From NCBI RefSeq assembly GCF_000308815.1, contig NZ_BAFX01000046.1:1-49994 (forward strand): a stretch of DNA of 49,994 nt, in the 5' to 3' direction. The translations under genes and the position numbers were made by a program. This document shows positions 32,508-40,127 of this stretch, one piece after another. Every line of letters begins with the position of its first letter. Position 1 is the stretch's first letter. Origin of the DNA: Nocardia concava NBRC 100430. Lineage in GTDB: Bacteria > Actinomycetota > Actinomycetes > Mycobacteriales > Mycobacteriaceae. The notes under the pieces were generated by a model. The model searched no databases, was not told the origin of the DNA, and saw nothing but the letters and a program-made list of their open reading frames with translations.

Positions 32508-33562
32508 GGTGTGACCCACTCTCCCAGCGAGATCTCGGCGGTGATGCCCGGCCCGAACCCGGCGATGATGCCGCGCCCGATCTTCGGATTGTCGGGGTCC
32601 TCGAACAGCCGCCGCATGGCGTCCAGCACTACCGCGCTGGCGATATTGCCGTGCTTGGTGAGGGTTTCGCGGCTGTAGCGGAACTGGTTCGGGGCCACGT
32701 CCAGGTACTTCGACAGATCGTCGAGGATGCGCGGCCCGCCCGCGTGCACGATGTAGAAGTCCAGCAGCCCGGCATCCCAGCCCTCCTGCTCGGACACGGT
32801 GCGCAGCACGGGCGCCAGCGGTTCCATGGTGCCGGGCACCCGCTTGTCCAGCTGGAAGTGGAAGCCGGTGGCGCGCACCGCGTAGGAGATCCACTCGGTG
32901 GTGCCGGGGATCAGGTAGGAGGCGTTGCGCCGCAACTCGATTCCCACGTCGCCGGGCGAGACCTCGTCGGAGACCACGACCGCCGCCACCGCGTCGCCGA
33001 ACAGCCCGTTGGACAGCAGTGTGCCCACCGCGATATCCGTCGGCTGATAGCACAGCGAGCAGAACTCGCACGCCACGATGAGCGCGTTCGCGCCCGGATG
33101 TGCCCGGCAGAAGTCCAGCGCCCGCGCGATGGCGGCACCGCCTGCCGCACAACCCAATTGGGCGATGGGCAACTGCGAGGTGGAGGGCTGGAAGCCCAGC
33201 TCGTTGATCATCCAGGCCGTCATGGAGGGCATCATGAACCCGGTGCACGACACGTAGATGATGACGTCGATGTCGCTCGGCGTCTTGCCCGCGTTGGCCA
33301 GCGCCTCGGCGACCACGATCGGGACGTAGTGCTCGGCCTCGCGCCGGTGCACCAGGTTGCGCTCCTCGAATCCCGGGTGCCGCAGCGCGACTTCCAAGGG
33401 CTGCACGATATTCCGGGTCTCGACGCCGGTATTGCGGATCAGCCGCAGGGCCAGCTCCAGGTCCGGGTTGCCGGCGTGCAGCTGCTCGGCCACCGCGAGG
33501 GTCTGCTCCAGGGTGACGACTTCCTCGGGGAAGGCCACCGCGGGCTTGTGCAGGATCGCCAT
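32504..33562 (-). CDS. rppA: Type III polyketide synthase, RppA (1,3,6,8-tetrahydroxynaphthalene synthase)-like
   Basis: A 352-residue chalcone-synthase-fold enzyme. The catalytic triad is Cys138 (LPIAQLGCAAGGAA), His273 (YIVHAGGPRILDD) and Asn306 (TKHGNIAS). Long stretches such as YVSCTGFMMPS with Cys106, CEFCSLCYQPTDI, TGFHFQLDKRVPGTME and AGFGPGITAE are those I recall from Streptomyces RppA, which condenses five malonyl-CoA into tetrahydroxynaphthalene. This is much closer than the mycobacterial Pks10/11/18 group. It is the core enzyme of the cluster and the second gene of the leftward operon, after the UbiA gene. Whether it accepts other starters is unknown; the acyl module in the divergent operon makes that worth testing. 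Confidence 0.93.
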   Translation of the reverse strand: MAILHKPAVAFPEEVVTLEQTLAVAEQLHAGNPDLELALRLIRNTGVETRNIVQPLEVALRHPGFEERNLVHRREAEHYVPIVVAEALANAGKTPSDIDVIIYVSCTGFMMPSMTAWMINELGFQPSTSQLPIAQLGCAAGGAAIARALDFCRAHPGANALIVACEFCSLCYQPTDIAVGTLLSNGLFGDAVAAVVVSDEVSPGDVGIELRRNASYLIPGTTEWISYAVRATGFHFQLDKRVPGTMEPLAPVLRTVSEQEGWDAGLLDFYIVHAGGPRILDDLSKYLDVAPNQFRYSRETLTKHGNIASAVVLDAMRRLFEDPDNPKIGRGIIAGFGPGITAEISLGEWVTP

Positions 33563-33602
33563 CCGTCTCTCTTCTCTGACTCGTGGGGGATGGGGCGGGC
33601 GG

Positions 33603-34616
33603 TTAACCGGCCGCGAAGACCAGGGCGGCGAGCAGGACGGTCGTCCATCCCACCAGGATCGTGTGCGGGGGAGCGAGTTTCGAGCGGGCGCGCAGCGCCG
33701 CCACCCCGTCCTCCAGCGATCGGCCGCGCACCGCGAGCGCGGTGGTGCCGACGAAGCGCACGGCCAGCAGGCAGGCCGGCAGATACAGGACCAGCCCCCA
33801 GTTCGGACCCGAGAGCGTCAATACCGACGCGGTCACCAGAGACGCACCGGCACAAAGCATTCCGACACCGACGGTGAGCGCGCGGGTCAGGCCGAGGGCG
33901 CGCACATAGGTGCGGATCCCGTACAGCTCGTCCTCGGGGAAGTCCTCGGCGTGGTTGATGACGATGACGCCGATATTGGTGAGGGCGAACCCGCAGATCA
34001 CCCCGACCGCGGCCCAGGACACGGGGTGCTCGAAGGCGCGCAGCACGAACAGGCCCGGCAGGATGAAGTACACCGCGAGCAGCACGGGCAGCTGCCAGAT
34101 TCCGCGCCCGTTCAGGTGCAGCGGCGGCAGCGAATAGCCCATGCCGAGCACGGCCCACAGGCCGCCGATGAGCAGCAGGTCCAGATGCCCGGTGCGGTAG
34201 GTCAGATAGCCCTCGATCACCGCCACCACCAGGCTCGATGCCGCGATCTGGCGGACCACGGCGGTGACGCCGAGCCCGTAGACGGCCTGCGACAGGCGGG
34301 TCTTGTAGATGGCGTCCATCTCGCGGTCGGCCAGGCAGTTGGCCATATTGCCGACCTGGATGGACAGGATCACCACCACGGTGGCGAGCAGCATGTTCAG
34401 GGAGAGCAATTCGCGTGCGGTTCCGGCGATCAACAGTGCCGGAACCAGGGGCACGGTGAGGGTGAGGGGCAGGAATTCCACGCGGCGGATGCGCAGGCCG
34501 TAGCCGAGCCATTCACCGAAGCCCAGTTTTCCGGCAACCGGCTGCTCGCGCTCGTCGGTGAGAATTCTGGTCCATTGTTTCGAAAGCGTCAGTGACGCGG
34601 AACTATTATCCGTCAT
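33603..34616 (-). CDS. UbiA-family aromatic prenyltransferase
   Basis: A 337-residue integral membrane protein with about eight or nine helices. Both Asp-rich motifs are present: NCLADREMD (Asn93, Asp97, Asp101), the NxxxDxxxD motif, and DFPED (Asp225, Asp229), the DxxxD motif. These hold the Mg-diphosphate of an isoprenoid donor. It would attach a prenyl chain to an aromatic acceptor in the membrane. Next to an RppA-like gene the acceptor is probably a naphthol or naphthoquinone. Known THN meroterpenoid pathways in Streptomyces mostly use soluble ABBA prenyltransferases, so a UbiA enzyme here is a variation. GGAGA precedes the ATG. Confidence 0.9.
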   Translation of the reverse strand: MTDNSSASLTLSKQWTRILTDEREQPVAGKLGFGEWLGYGLRIRRVEFLPLTLTVPLVPALLIAGTARELLSLNMLLATVVVILSIQVGNMANCLADREMDAIYKTRLSQAVYGLGVTAVVRQIAASSLVVAVIEGYLTYRTGHLDLLLIGGLWAVLGMGYSLPPLHLNGRGIWQLPVLLAVYFILPGLFVLRAFEHPVSWAAVGVICGFALTNIGVIVINHAEDFPEDELYGIRTYVRALGLTRALTVGVGMLCAGASLVTASVLTLSGPNWGLVLYLPACLLAVRFVGTTALAVRGRSLEDGVAALRARSKLAPPHTILVGWTTVLLAALVFAAG

Positions 34617-34993
34617 TTCGAAATTTCTCCGTATAGCAAGATATTGTCATGCCCGGCCGCGGCGGTCTCGTGAGCGAGAAACGGCTGGTGACAAAGTTTT
34701 TGGAGGGGAAACTGCCGGGAGTCCGAGACTGCGTCCGGCGGCGGATGCGCACAGCGGTGGCGCGAATTCAGCGTGACACAACGGGTGTCGAACGTCAACA
34801 GATACGAAACTGTTGACGGCCCCGGATCGATGTGTCACGCTGAATTCGCGCCACTCGTGCGCACTTTCGGCGTTGTCGCCTCGAATCTCTGGAATCGGCA
34901 ATCCATTTCCCTGTGCCGTTTCTGTTCTCGCATTCACTTTCGGCCCGGATCGCTATGCCCCCACGGCTCGCGGCAGTGCCGGGATGGAGACCC
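34617..34993. promoter_or_regulatory. Symmetric divergent promoter region of the gene cluster
   Basis: This 377-base gap separates the two cluster operons. Two perfect 24-base inverted arms (34757-34780 and 34831-34854) share one centre, 34805.5, with an inner 9-base dyad CGTCAACAG/CTGTTGACG (34793-34801, 34810-34818). On each side a TTGACG -35-like hexamer points outward, and 17 bases later a CACGCT hexamer lies inside the outer arm. The two promoters are thus mirror images. Leaders of roughly 130-150 bases run to each first gene. The outer arms or the inner dyad are probably the binding site of a cluster regulator. Confidence 0.8.
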
Positions 34994-36178
34994 ATGACCC
35001 TCGAAACAACACTCCCGGCGCCCGCCGATCTGGGCGCCCTCGTGCAGAAGGCGGTGGACGCGGTCCCGTTCGACCCGGGCCTCACTCGTTTCCCGCGCAC
35101 GGTGCTGGAAAGCCTCGGCGCCGCGGGCGTACTGCGCAGACGCTGGACGCCGGCCGGCGAGGAGGGCGGCGTCGGCGATGTGCCCTTCGGCGTCCGCATG
35201 GGCGAGGAACTGGCCGGTCGCGCGCCGGCCGGTGTCGCCATCGGCGTCTCACTGCACACCGAGACCGTGCTGTCGTTGCTGCACCGCTTCGGAACCTCGG
35301 ATTACCTTGCGGGACTGCGGGAACGGGCGCTGGACGGGCAGGCCGTCGGCTGCGTCGCGGCGAGTGAGCCGCGCGGTGGGTCCGACCTGTCCGCGGTCTC
35401 CACCCTGGCCACGCCCACCGCGACGGGCTGGTCCATCACCGGCCGCAAGAAGTACGTATCACTGGGCGCGGTAGCGGATTTCGCCATCGTGCTGTGCCGC
35501 ATCGCGACCGCCGCGGGCGTGCCCACCGAACGGCACGCCACCATCGCGGTACCGCTGCGCGACGCCGAAATCGTGCGTGAGCACGAGAAATTGGGCACCC
35601 ACGCGCTCGATACCGTGGTGGTCGATTTCCGGGAGGTCGAGGTGGACCGCGATGCCACCGTCGGCCGGGCCGGGCTCGGCGTGCTGAACCTGAACTACGG
35701 GCTGTCCTTCGAGCGCCTGGCCATCGCGGCCCAGGTCGCCGGTGGCTGCGCCACCGCGGTCGCGCTGGCCGTCGAACACGCCGAGCGGCGTGAGCAATTC
35801 GGCAAACGGCTGCGCGACCACCAGTACATCGCCTATCGGCTGGCCGAACTGAAGGCCGAGACCGAGGTGCTGTCCGGCGCGGTGCACACCCTGGCCCGCG
35901 ATCTCGTGTCCGGCCCGCTGGACCGGGCCCTGATGAGCCGCATCGCCTCGGTGAAGCTGTGCGCCGCGCGGGCGGGTGAGCGGCTGATCAGCGAGGCCAT
36001 GCAGGTCTTCGGCGGACCCGGATACCTGCCCCGCGAAACGCCCTTCGGGCAGTTCTGGAACGACATCCGGGTCTCGCGCATCGGCGCCGGCACCGACGAG
36101 ATGATGCTGGCCATCATCACCGACTCGCTGCGCGGCAATCCGGACCTCTACGACCGGCTGGTGAGTATCTCGCAATGA
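34994..36178 (+). CDS. Acyl-CoA dehydrogenase family protein
   Basis: A 394-residue flavoprotein of normal length. AASEPRGGSD and ITGRKKYVSLG are the FAD/substrate motifs, and the C-terminal domain has ERREQFGKRLRDHQYIAYRLAEL and FGGPGYL. The MCAD-type base (the Glu of YEGT) is replaced, since the motif reads IGAGTDEM. Glu240 in LSFERLAIA occupies the isovaleryl-CoA-dehydrogenase position of the base. It would introduce a 2,3-double bond in an acyl-CoA or acyl-carrier substrate. It is the first gene of the rightward operon; the ATG follows a GGAG, and its stop overlaps the next start. Confidence 0.92.
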   Translation: MTLETTLPAPADLGALVQKAVDAVPFDPGLTRFPRTVLESLGAAGVLRRRWTPAGEEGGVGDVPFGVRMGEELAGRAPAGVAIGVSLHTETVLSLLHRFGTSDYLAGLRERALDGQAVGCVAASEPRGGSDLSAVSTLATPTATGWSITGRKKYVSLGAVADFAIVLCRIATAAGVPTERHATIAVPLRDAEIVREHEKLGTHALDTVVVDFREVEVDRDATVGRAGLGVLNLNYGLSFERLAIAAQVAGGCATAVALAVEHAERREQFGKRLRDHQYIAYRLAELKAETEVLSGAVHTLARDLVSGPLDRALMSRIASVKLCAARAGERLISEAMQVFGGPGYLPRETPFGQFWNDIRVSRIGAGTDEMMLAIITDSLRGNPDLYDRLVSISQ

Positions 36179-37332
36179 CCATAGCAATCGCCGAAAGTTT
36201 TTCGCTCCAACGGATTTCCACGTCCCGGCTGTTGGTCGCGGGTTTGAGTGGCCAGGTCGGCCGCGGCCTGATCGAGGCCACCGCCGAGCTGCCCGCCCCG
36301 CCGCACACCACCGCCCTGGTCCGCCGCCGCGCCCGCGCCGACCTGGCCCGCACCGGCGGCACCGCCGTCCAGGTGATCGGCGACATCACCGAAAACGACT
36401 GGGGTCTGGCCGATTCCGACCTGACCACGCTCGGTGAGGTGGACGCCGTGGTGAACCTGGCCGGACTGGTCGACTGGACCGCCTCGCAGGCCACCATGGA
36501 CCGCATCAACTATCTGGGCGCGATGAACGGACTCGCGCTGGCCCGCAGGCTGTCCGAGCGCCTCGGCCGCACGGTGCCCTACCTCTACGTCAGCACCGCC
36601 TATGTGGCGGGCACCATGCACGGCTATATTCCCGAGGACCCGCACCCGCCGCACGCGGACCGCACACCCTACGAACTGAGCAAATGGTTCGCCGAGAACC
36701 ACCTGTTGCGGGAGGCGGCCGACGGGCACCCGGTGCTGATCGCCCGCATCGGCGGTGTCATCGGCGGCTCCCGTTCCCGATCCACCACCCGGTGGAGCTC
36801 GCTGTATCAACTCGTCGCCCCAATGTCCTCGGGTCAGCTGCCGGTGCTGCCGGTGCGTCCGGGTGCGCGGGTGGACATCCTGCCCCGCGACATCATCGGC
36901 GAGGGCCTGCTGCGCCTGGTGAACCACGGTGCCGCAACGAATTTCGCGGCCTGGCGCGGCGGCGCCGTCGTGCACCTGTGCGCGGGTGAGTACGCGCCGA
37001 CCCTGGCCGCGCTGCTGGCGCTGCTGGCATCCAAGGACACCGAGGGCCGCTATGACCCGCCGCGGCTGGTCACCGCGCCCGACCGCGCGCTCCGGTTGGC
37101 CGAGAACGTGGGCCTCAAATACGCGCGCTGGAACCGGGAGATGGGCAATCGCCTGTTCGGCCTGCGCTACGTGTCCATCGACCGCATCTTCGAGAGGACC
37201 CGGCTCATGGAGCTGACCGACGGCTGGTGCCCGACCACCCCGGTGGAGGACATCATCGACATCGCATTCGGCCTCGGGGCCGCGGCCGCGGCCGCGGAGC
37301 TGCCGGAACTTCCGCTGGGGAGGTTCGCATGA
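36175..37332 (+). CDS. Thioester-reductase-like / fatty acyl-CoA reductase-like SDR
   Basis: A 385-residue extended SDR. LLVAGLSGQVGRGLIE is the NADP-binding fold, VVNLAGLVDWTA follows, and the active site is YVSTAYVAGT with YELSKWFAE (Tyr-x-x-x-Lys). LIARIGGVIGG is typical of the male-sterility/NAD_binding_4 reductases that reduce acyl-thioesters to aldehydes or alcohols. The C-terminal part is longer than in simple epimerases. An ATGA overlap joins it to the dehydrogenase. It may release or reduce the acyl chain carried by the cluster's ACP. Confidence 0.82.
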   Translation: MTIAIAESFSLQRISTSRLLVAGLSGQVGRGLIEATAELPAPPHTTALVRRRARADLARTGGTAVQVIGDITENDWGLADSDLTTLGEVDAVVNLAGLVDWTASQATMDRINYLGAMNGLALARRLSERLGRTVPYLYVSTAYVAGTMHGYIPEDPHPPHADRTPYELSKWFAENHLLREAADGHPVLIARIGGVIGGSRSRSTTRWSSLYQLVAPMSSGQLPVLPVRPGARVDILPRDIIGEGLLRLVNHGAATNFAAWRGGAVVHLCAGEYAPTLAALLALLASKDTEGRYDPPRLVTAPDRALRLAENVGLKYARWNREMGNRLFGLRYVSIDRIFERTRLMELTDGWCPTTPVEDIIDIAFGLGAAAAAAELPELPLGRFA

Positions 37333-38366
37333 GAATCCTGGTCGTCGGCGCGTCCGGCTATCTGGGCCGCGCGGTGGGACAGGTGCTCGCCGCGGACGGC
37401 CATCAGGTCGTCGAGCTGAGCCGCTCCGGAAGGTCCTGCCACGGAAAGGGTGTCGCGGGCGACGCCAACTCACCCGGCCTCGGGCTGGACGCCGAGACGC
37501 TCGGCGCGCTCGGCGATATCGAGATCGTGGTGTGCTGCGTGGGCTCGGTCGATATGGGCCTGGATCCCGCGGCCGTGGTGAACGTGCACGTCAACGGCAC
37601 CCGCAATGTGCTGGACTTCGCCGCCTCCATCGACTCGGTGCGCCGGGTGGTGTACGTGTCCTCGGTGCTCGCGCTGGGACGGGCCGGCGGGCTGATCACC
37701 AACCGGGATCTCAGCCGCGGCCAGACCTTCCGCAACTGGTACGAGTACGCCAAGTACCGGGGCGAGCTCATCGCGCGGCGCGAACGCCGGGTGCCGGTGA
37801 GCATCCTGCGGCTGGGCACACTGCTGGGATCGGCTGCCGCCGAGGTGATTCCGCGTCGTGGCGGCCCGGTGTCGGCACTGCCGCACCTGCTCAGCGGCTA
37901 TCCGGTGGCGCTCGAGGACTGCGGCCGATTCCCGGTCTACGCGGCCGATGTGGCCGTGGCCGCGAAGGTGGTGCGGGATCTGGCGGTGTCCGCCGAACAT
38001 CGCGGCGCCTGCACGTATTTCGATCCGGAGCGGCCCACGCTGGCGGCGATCCTGGAACGCCTGTGTCGACCGTGGGGCGTCATGCCCAAGGTCGTGGACT
38101 CCTTCGGCCCGTCCTGGATGCAGCGTGCGCTGACCCGCCGCTTCGGAGTGGAGCAGGAGGTGGTCGACTACGCCCGGCCGCTGTTCGACTTCGCTCCGTC
38201 CGTCTTCGATTCGCTGCCCGATCCGGATATCGCCTCGCGCACCGACTACATCCTGGAAACCGGTGTCGCTCTGCGGGATTCCGGTCTGGTGCGGACACCG
38301 TCCGCGCTCGGCGACCTGCGCGCCGCGCCCGCCCTGCCCCTCGCCGGAACGGGGGCGCCGCGATGA
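37329..38366 (+). CDS. NAD-dependent epimerase/dehydratase family SDR
   Basis: A 345-residue extended SDR with the Rossmann motif VVGASGYLGRAVG (residues 5-17), YVSSVLALG and the catalytic YEYAKYRGE. The C-terminal half is like 3-beta-hydroxysteroid dehydrogenase/isomerase relatives (YFDPERPTLAAILERLC). It would act as an oxidoreductase on a hydroxyl or keto group of the pathway intermediate. It overlaps its neighbours on both sides by four bases (ATGA), within a chain of coupled genes. Confidence 0.85.
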   Translation: MRILVVGASGYLGRAVGQVLAADGHQVVELSRSGRSCHGKGVAGDANSPGLGLDAETLGALGDIEIVVCCVGSVDMGLDPAAVVNVHVNGTRNVLDFAASIDSVRRVVYVSSVLALGRAGGLITNRDLSRGQTFRNWYEYAKYRGELIARRERRVPVSILRLGTLLGSAAAEVIPRRGGPVSALPHLLSGYPVALEDCGRFPVYAADVAVAAKVVRDLAVSAEHRGACTYFDPERPTLAAILERLCRPWGVMPKVVDSFGPSWMQRALTRRFGVEQEVVDYARPLFDFAPSVFDSLPDPDIASRTDYILETGVALRDSGLVRTPSALGDLRAAPALPLAGTGAPR

Positions 38367-39835
38367 GCTTCCAGCACTGCCGCGTGGACACCTACGCGCA
38401 CCCCAGCCTGCGCGTCTATTCCGCGGGCAACTTCGGCGAGATCGCGCCCAAGCGGCTCTCACCCATGTCGTGGTCGCTGGTCGGCCGGCCGATGGAGCTG
38501 GGCACCCGGCGGTTCGTGCACGACATTCTGGGCCCGCAGCGCTGGGCGACCGGCTCGAACTACGTGTTCACCGGCTACTTCAACTGCCGCCCGTACCACA
38601 ATCTCACCGCGTACTGCCATATCGCCGAACACGTGAATCTGCTGACGCCCGAGGACGTCACGGCCGCCTACTTCGAGGGCATCGCGCCGCCGGTCTCCGC
38701 GCTGGCGCACCGGCCCGGCTCGCTGCGGCGCAATGGCGCGACCGCCCGCATGCTGCGCGAACTGGTGCAGCTGCGGCCCCGCGCCATCGAGCTCGAGCAG
38801 CAGGTCTTCGACTACGAGCAGGAAGTGGACGCGGTCCTGGCGCAGGACGCGATGTGGCGGCTGGGAGAGCTTGCCGCGCAGGGCAATACCCTGCTCGAGC
38901 GCGCCTGGCACCTGCACATCATCGGCACCTCCGGTTCGATCGCGGCGGAAGTGCTGCAGCGCAATGTGGTCGGCCACCTGGTGCGCGGCGGCAACCGGAT
39001 CACCAACTGGCTCAAGGAACCCGCGGAACTGCCGTGGGGCCGCATCGGCGAGTTGGCCCCGATCCCGGGTGGGCCGTCGGGCTTCGTGGAGCGGCCCTTC
39101 TACGAGGTCGCCGACACCGCCCTGCCCTGGGCCGATTTCGTGATCCCGCCCATGGGGCACAGCCCGTCGGCGACGCGCGAGGAGCCCGATCTCTCACCCC
39201 GGGAGGCGCTGATCGGCATGACCGGCGGCTGGCGCGGCGCGGGCATCGACGCCACCGTGCTGTTCCTCGGCGACGTCATGGCGCTGCGCGAGCACAGCAA
39301 GTCCCTCGCCATGCGAATGCTGCACGCGCACCGGCGTTTCCTGCCGCTGCTGGCCGCCCAGCGCGGTGTCGGCGCGGCCGACTGGCCGTATCTGACCATG
39401 TCCGAACTGCGCGGCACGCCGCCGGACCGCACCGAGATCGAGGCCCGGCGCGAAGCCTGCGAGGACGCCCTGGCCATCGATATGCCCGACTATCTCGACC
39501 TGTCGCCCGGCGCGCCCGCCGAATTCCAGCCCGCCCGCACCCCGCGCGGCGTCTCGGCCGGAGTCTGTGACGGGCTCGCCATCGGCCTGGGCGATATGCC
39601 CGCCACCCCCGGCGCGGTGCTGGCCTGCGAGAGCGCCGACGCCAATGTCATTCCCATTCTGCCGTTCGTGGGCGCGGTCGTGACCGCGCGCGGCAGCCAG
39701 TACTCACACATCGCCATCATCTGCCGCGAGCTCGGCATACCGGCGGTCGTATCCCATCCGCTGGCCGGCGACATCAAACCCGGCCAGCGGGTGTACGTGA
39801 ACGGAGACACAGGAGAGGTGCGAATTGTCCACTGA
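38363..39835 (+). CDS. Protein with C-terminal PEP-utilising phosphohistidine domain (no ATP-grasp)
   Basis: A 490-residue protein. The last 80 residues are a PEP-utiliser mobile domain: VTARGSQYSHIAIICRELGIPAVV, with the phospho-acceptor His449, then KPGQRVYVNGDTGEVRI. The first about 400 residues are mostly helical (MLRELVQLRPRAIELEQQVF) and have no ATP-grasp motif. In rifampin phosphotransferase a helical substrate domain stands in front of such a His domain, and the phenylphosphate synthase subunit PpsA also pairs a His domain with a separate ATP-binding partner. It may therefore receive phosphate on His449 and pass it to a small molecule, using the PPDK-like protein for ATP. The mobile-domain call is secure; the role is inferred. 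Confidence 0.82.
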   Translation: MSFQHCRVDTYAHPSLRVYSAGNFGEIAPKRLSPMSWSLVGRPMELGTRRFVHDILGPQRWATGSNYVFTGYFNCRPYHNLTAYCHIAEHVNLLTPEDVTAAYFEGIAPPVSALAHRPGSLRRNGATARMLRELVQLRPRAIELEQQVFDYEQEVDAVLAQDAMWRLGELAAQGNTLLERAWHLHIIGTSGSIAAEVLQRNVVGHLVRGGNRITNWLKEPAELPWGRIGELAPIPGGPSGFVERPFYEVADTALPWADFVIPPMGHSPSATREEPDLSPREALIGMTGGWRGAGIDATVLFLGDVMALREHSKSLAMRMLHAHRRFLPLLAAQRGVGAADWPYLTMSELRGTPPDRTEIEARREACEDALAIDMPDYLDLSPGAPAEFQPARTPRGVSAGVCDGLAIGLGDMPATPGAVLACESADANVIPILPFVGAVVTARGSQYSHIAIICRELGIPAVVSHPLAGDIKPGQRVYVNGDTGEVRIVH

Positions 39836-40127
39836 GAACCACACTTTCGACCGGGTGGCCGATGCCGAGCAGGTGCTCGCGGTCATCGAGGACAAGCTGG
39901 CCGTCGGGCGTCCGCGGATGGATCTGCGGCTGACCGACTCGGTCCGCGACGACATCGACATCGATTCGCTCTCGCTGATGGAGGCCATGACCCGCGTCGA
40001 GGAGGAATACGGCATCGAGCTCATCGACAACGAGGAGATCTACACCGTCGTCACCATCGGCGATCTGGTGGCCTTCATCCAGCGGGTGTACCGACAGCAG
40101 CACGATCCGGTGAAGGAGGCGTTGTGA
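39825..40127 (+). CDS. Acyl carrier protein
   Basis: A 100-residue carrier protein. The phosphopantetheine site is DIDIDSLSLMEAM with Ser48, and EEEYGIELIDNEEIYTVVTIGDLVAFI matches helices III-IV of ACPs. The start is the uncommon TTG at 39825, chosen because AGGAGAGG stands just before it and because it gives the normal N-terminus. It overlaps the previous gene by 11 bases. Its stop overlaps the acyl-AMP ligase start (GTGA), which suggests the ligase loads it. Confidence 0.9.
   Translation: MSTENHTFDRVADAEQVLAVIEDKLAVGRPRMDLRLTDSVRDDIDIDSLSLMEAMTRVEEEYGIELIDNEEIYTVVTIGDLVAFIQRVYRQQHDPVKEAL

Noticed and set aside
32504..33562. Mycobacterial Pks18/Pks10-type alkylpyrone synthase
   Set aside because: The motifs around Cys106, Cys138 and the FHFQLDKRVPGTM region follow Streptomyces RppA much more closely.
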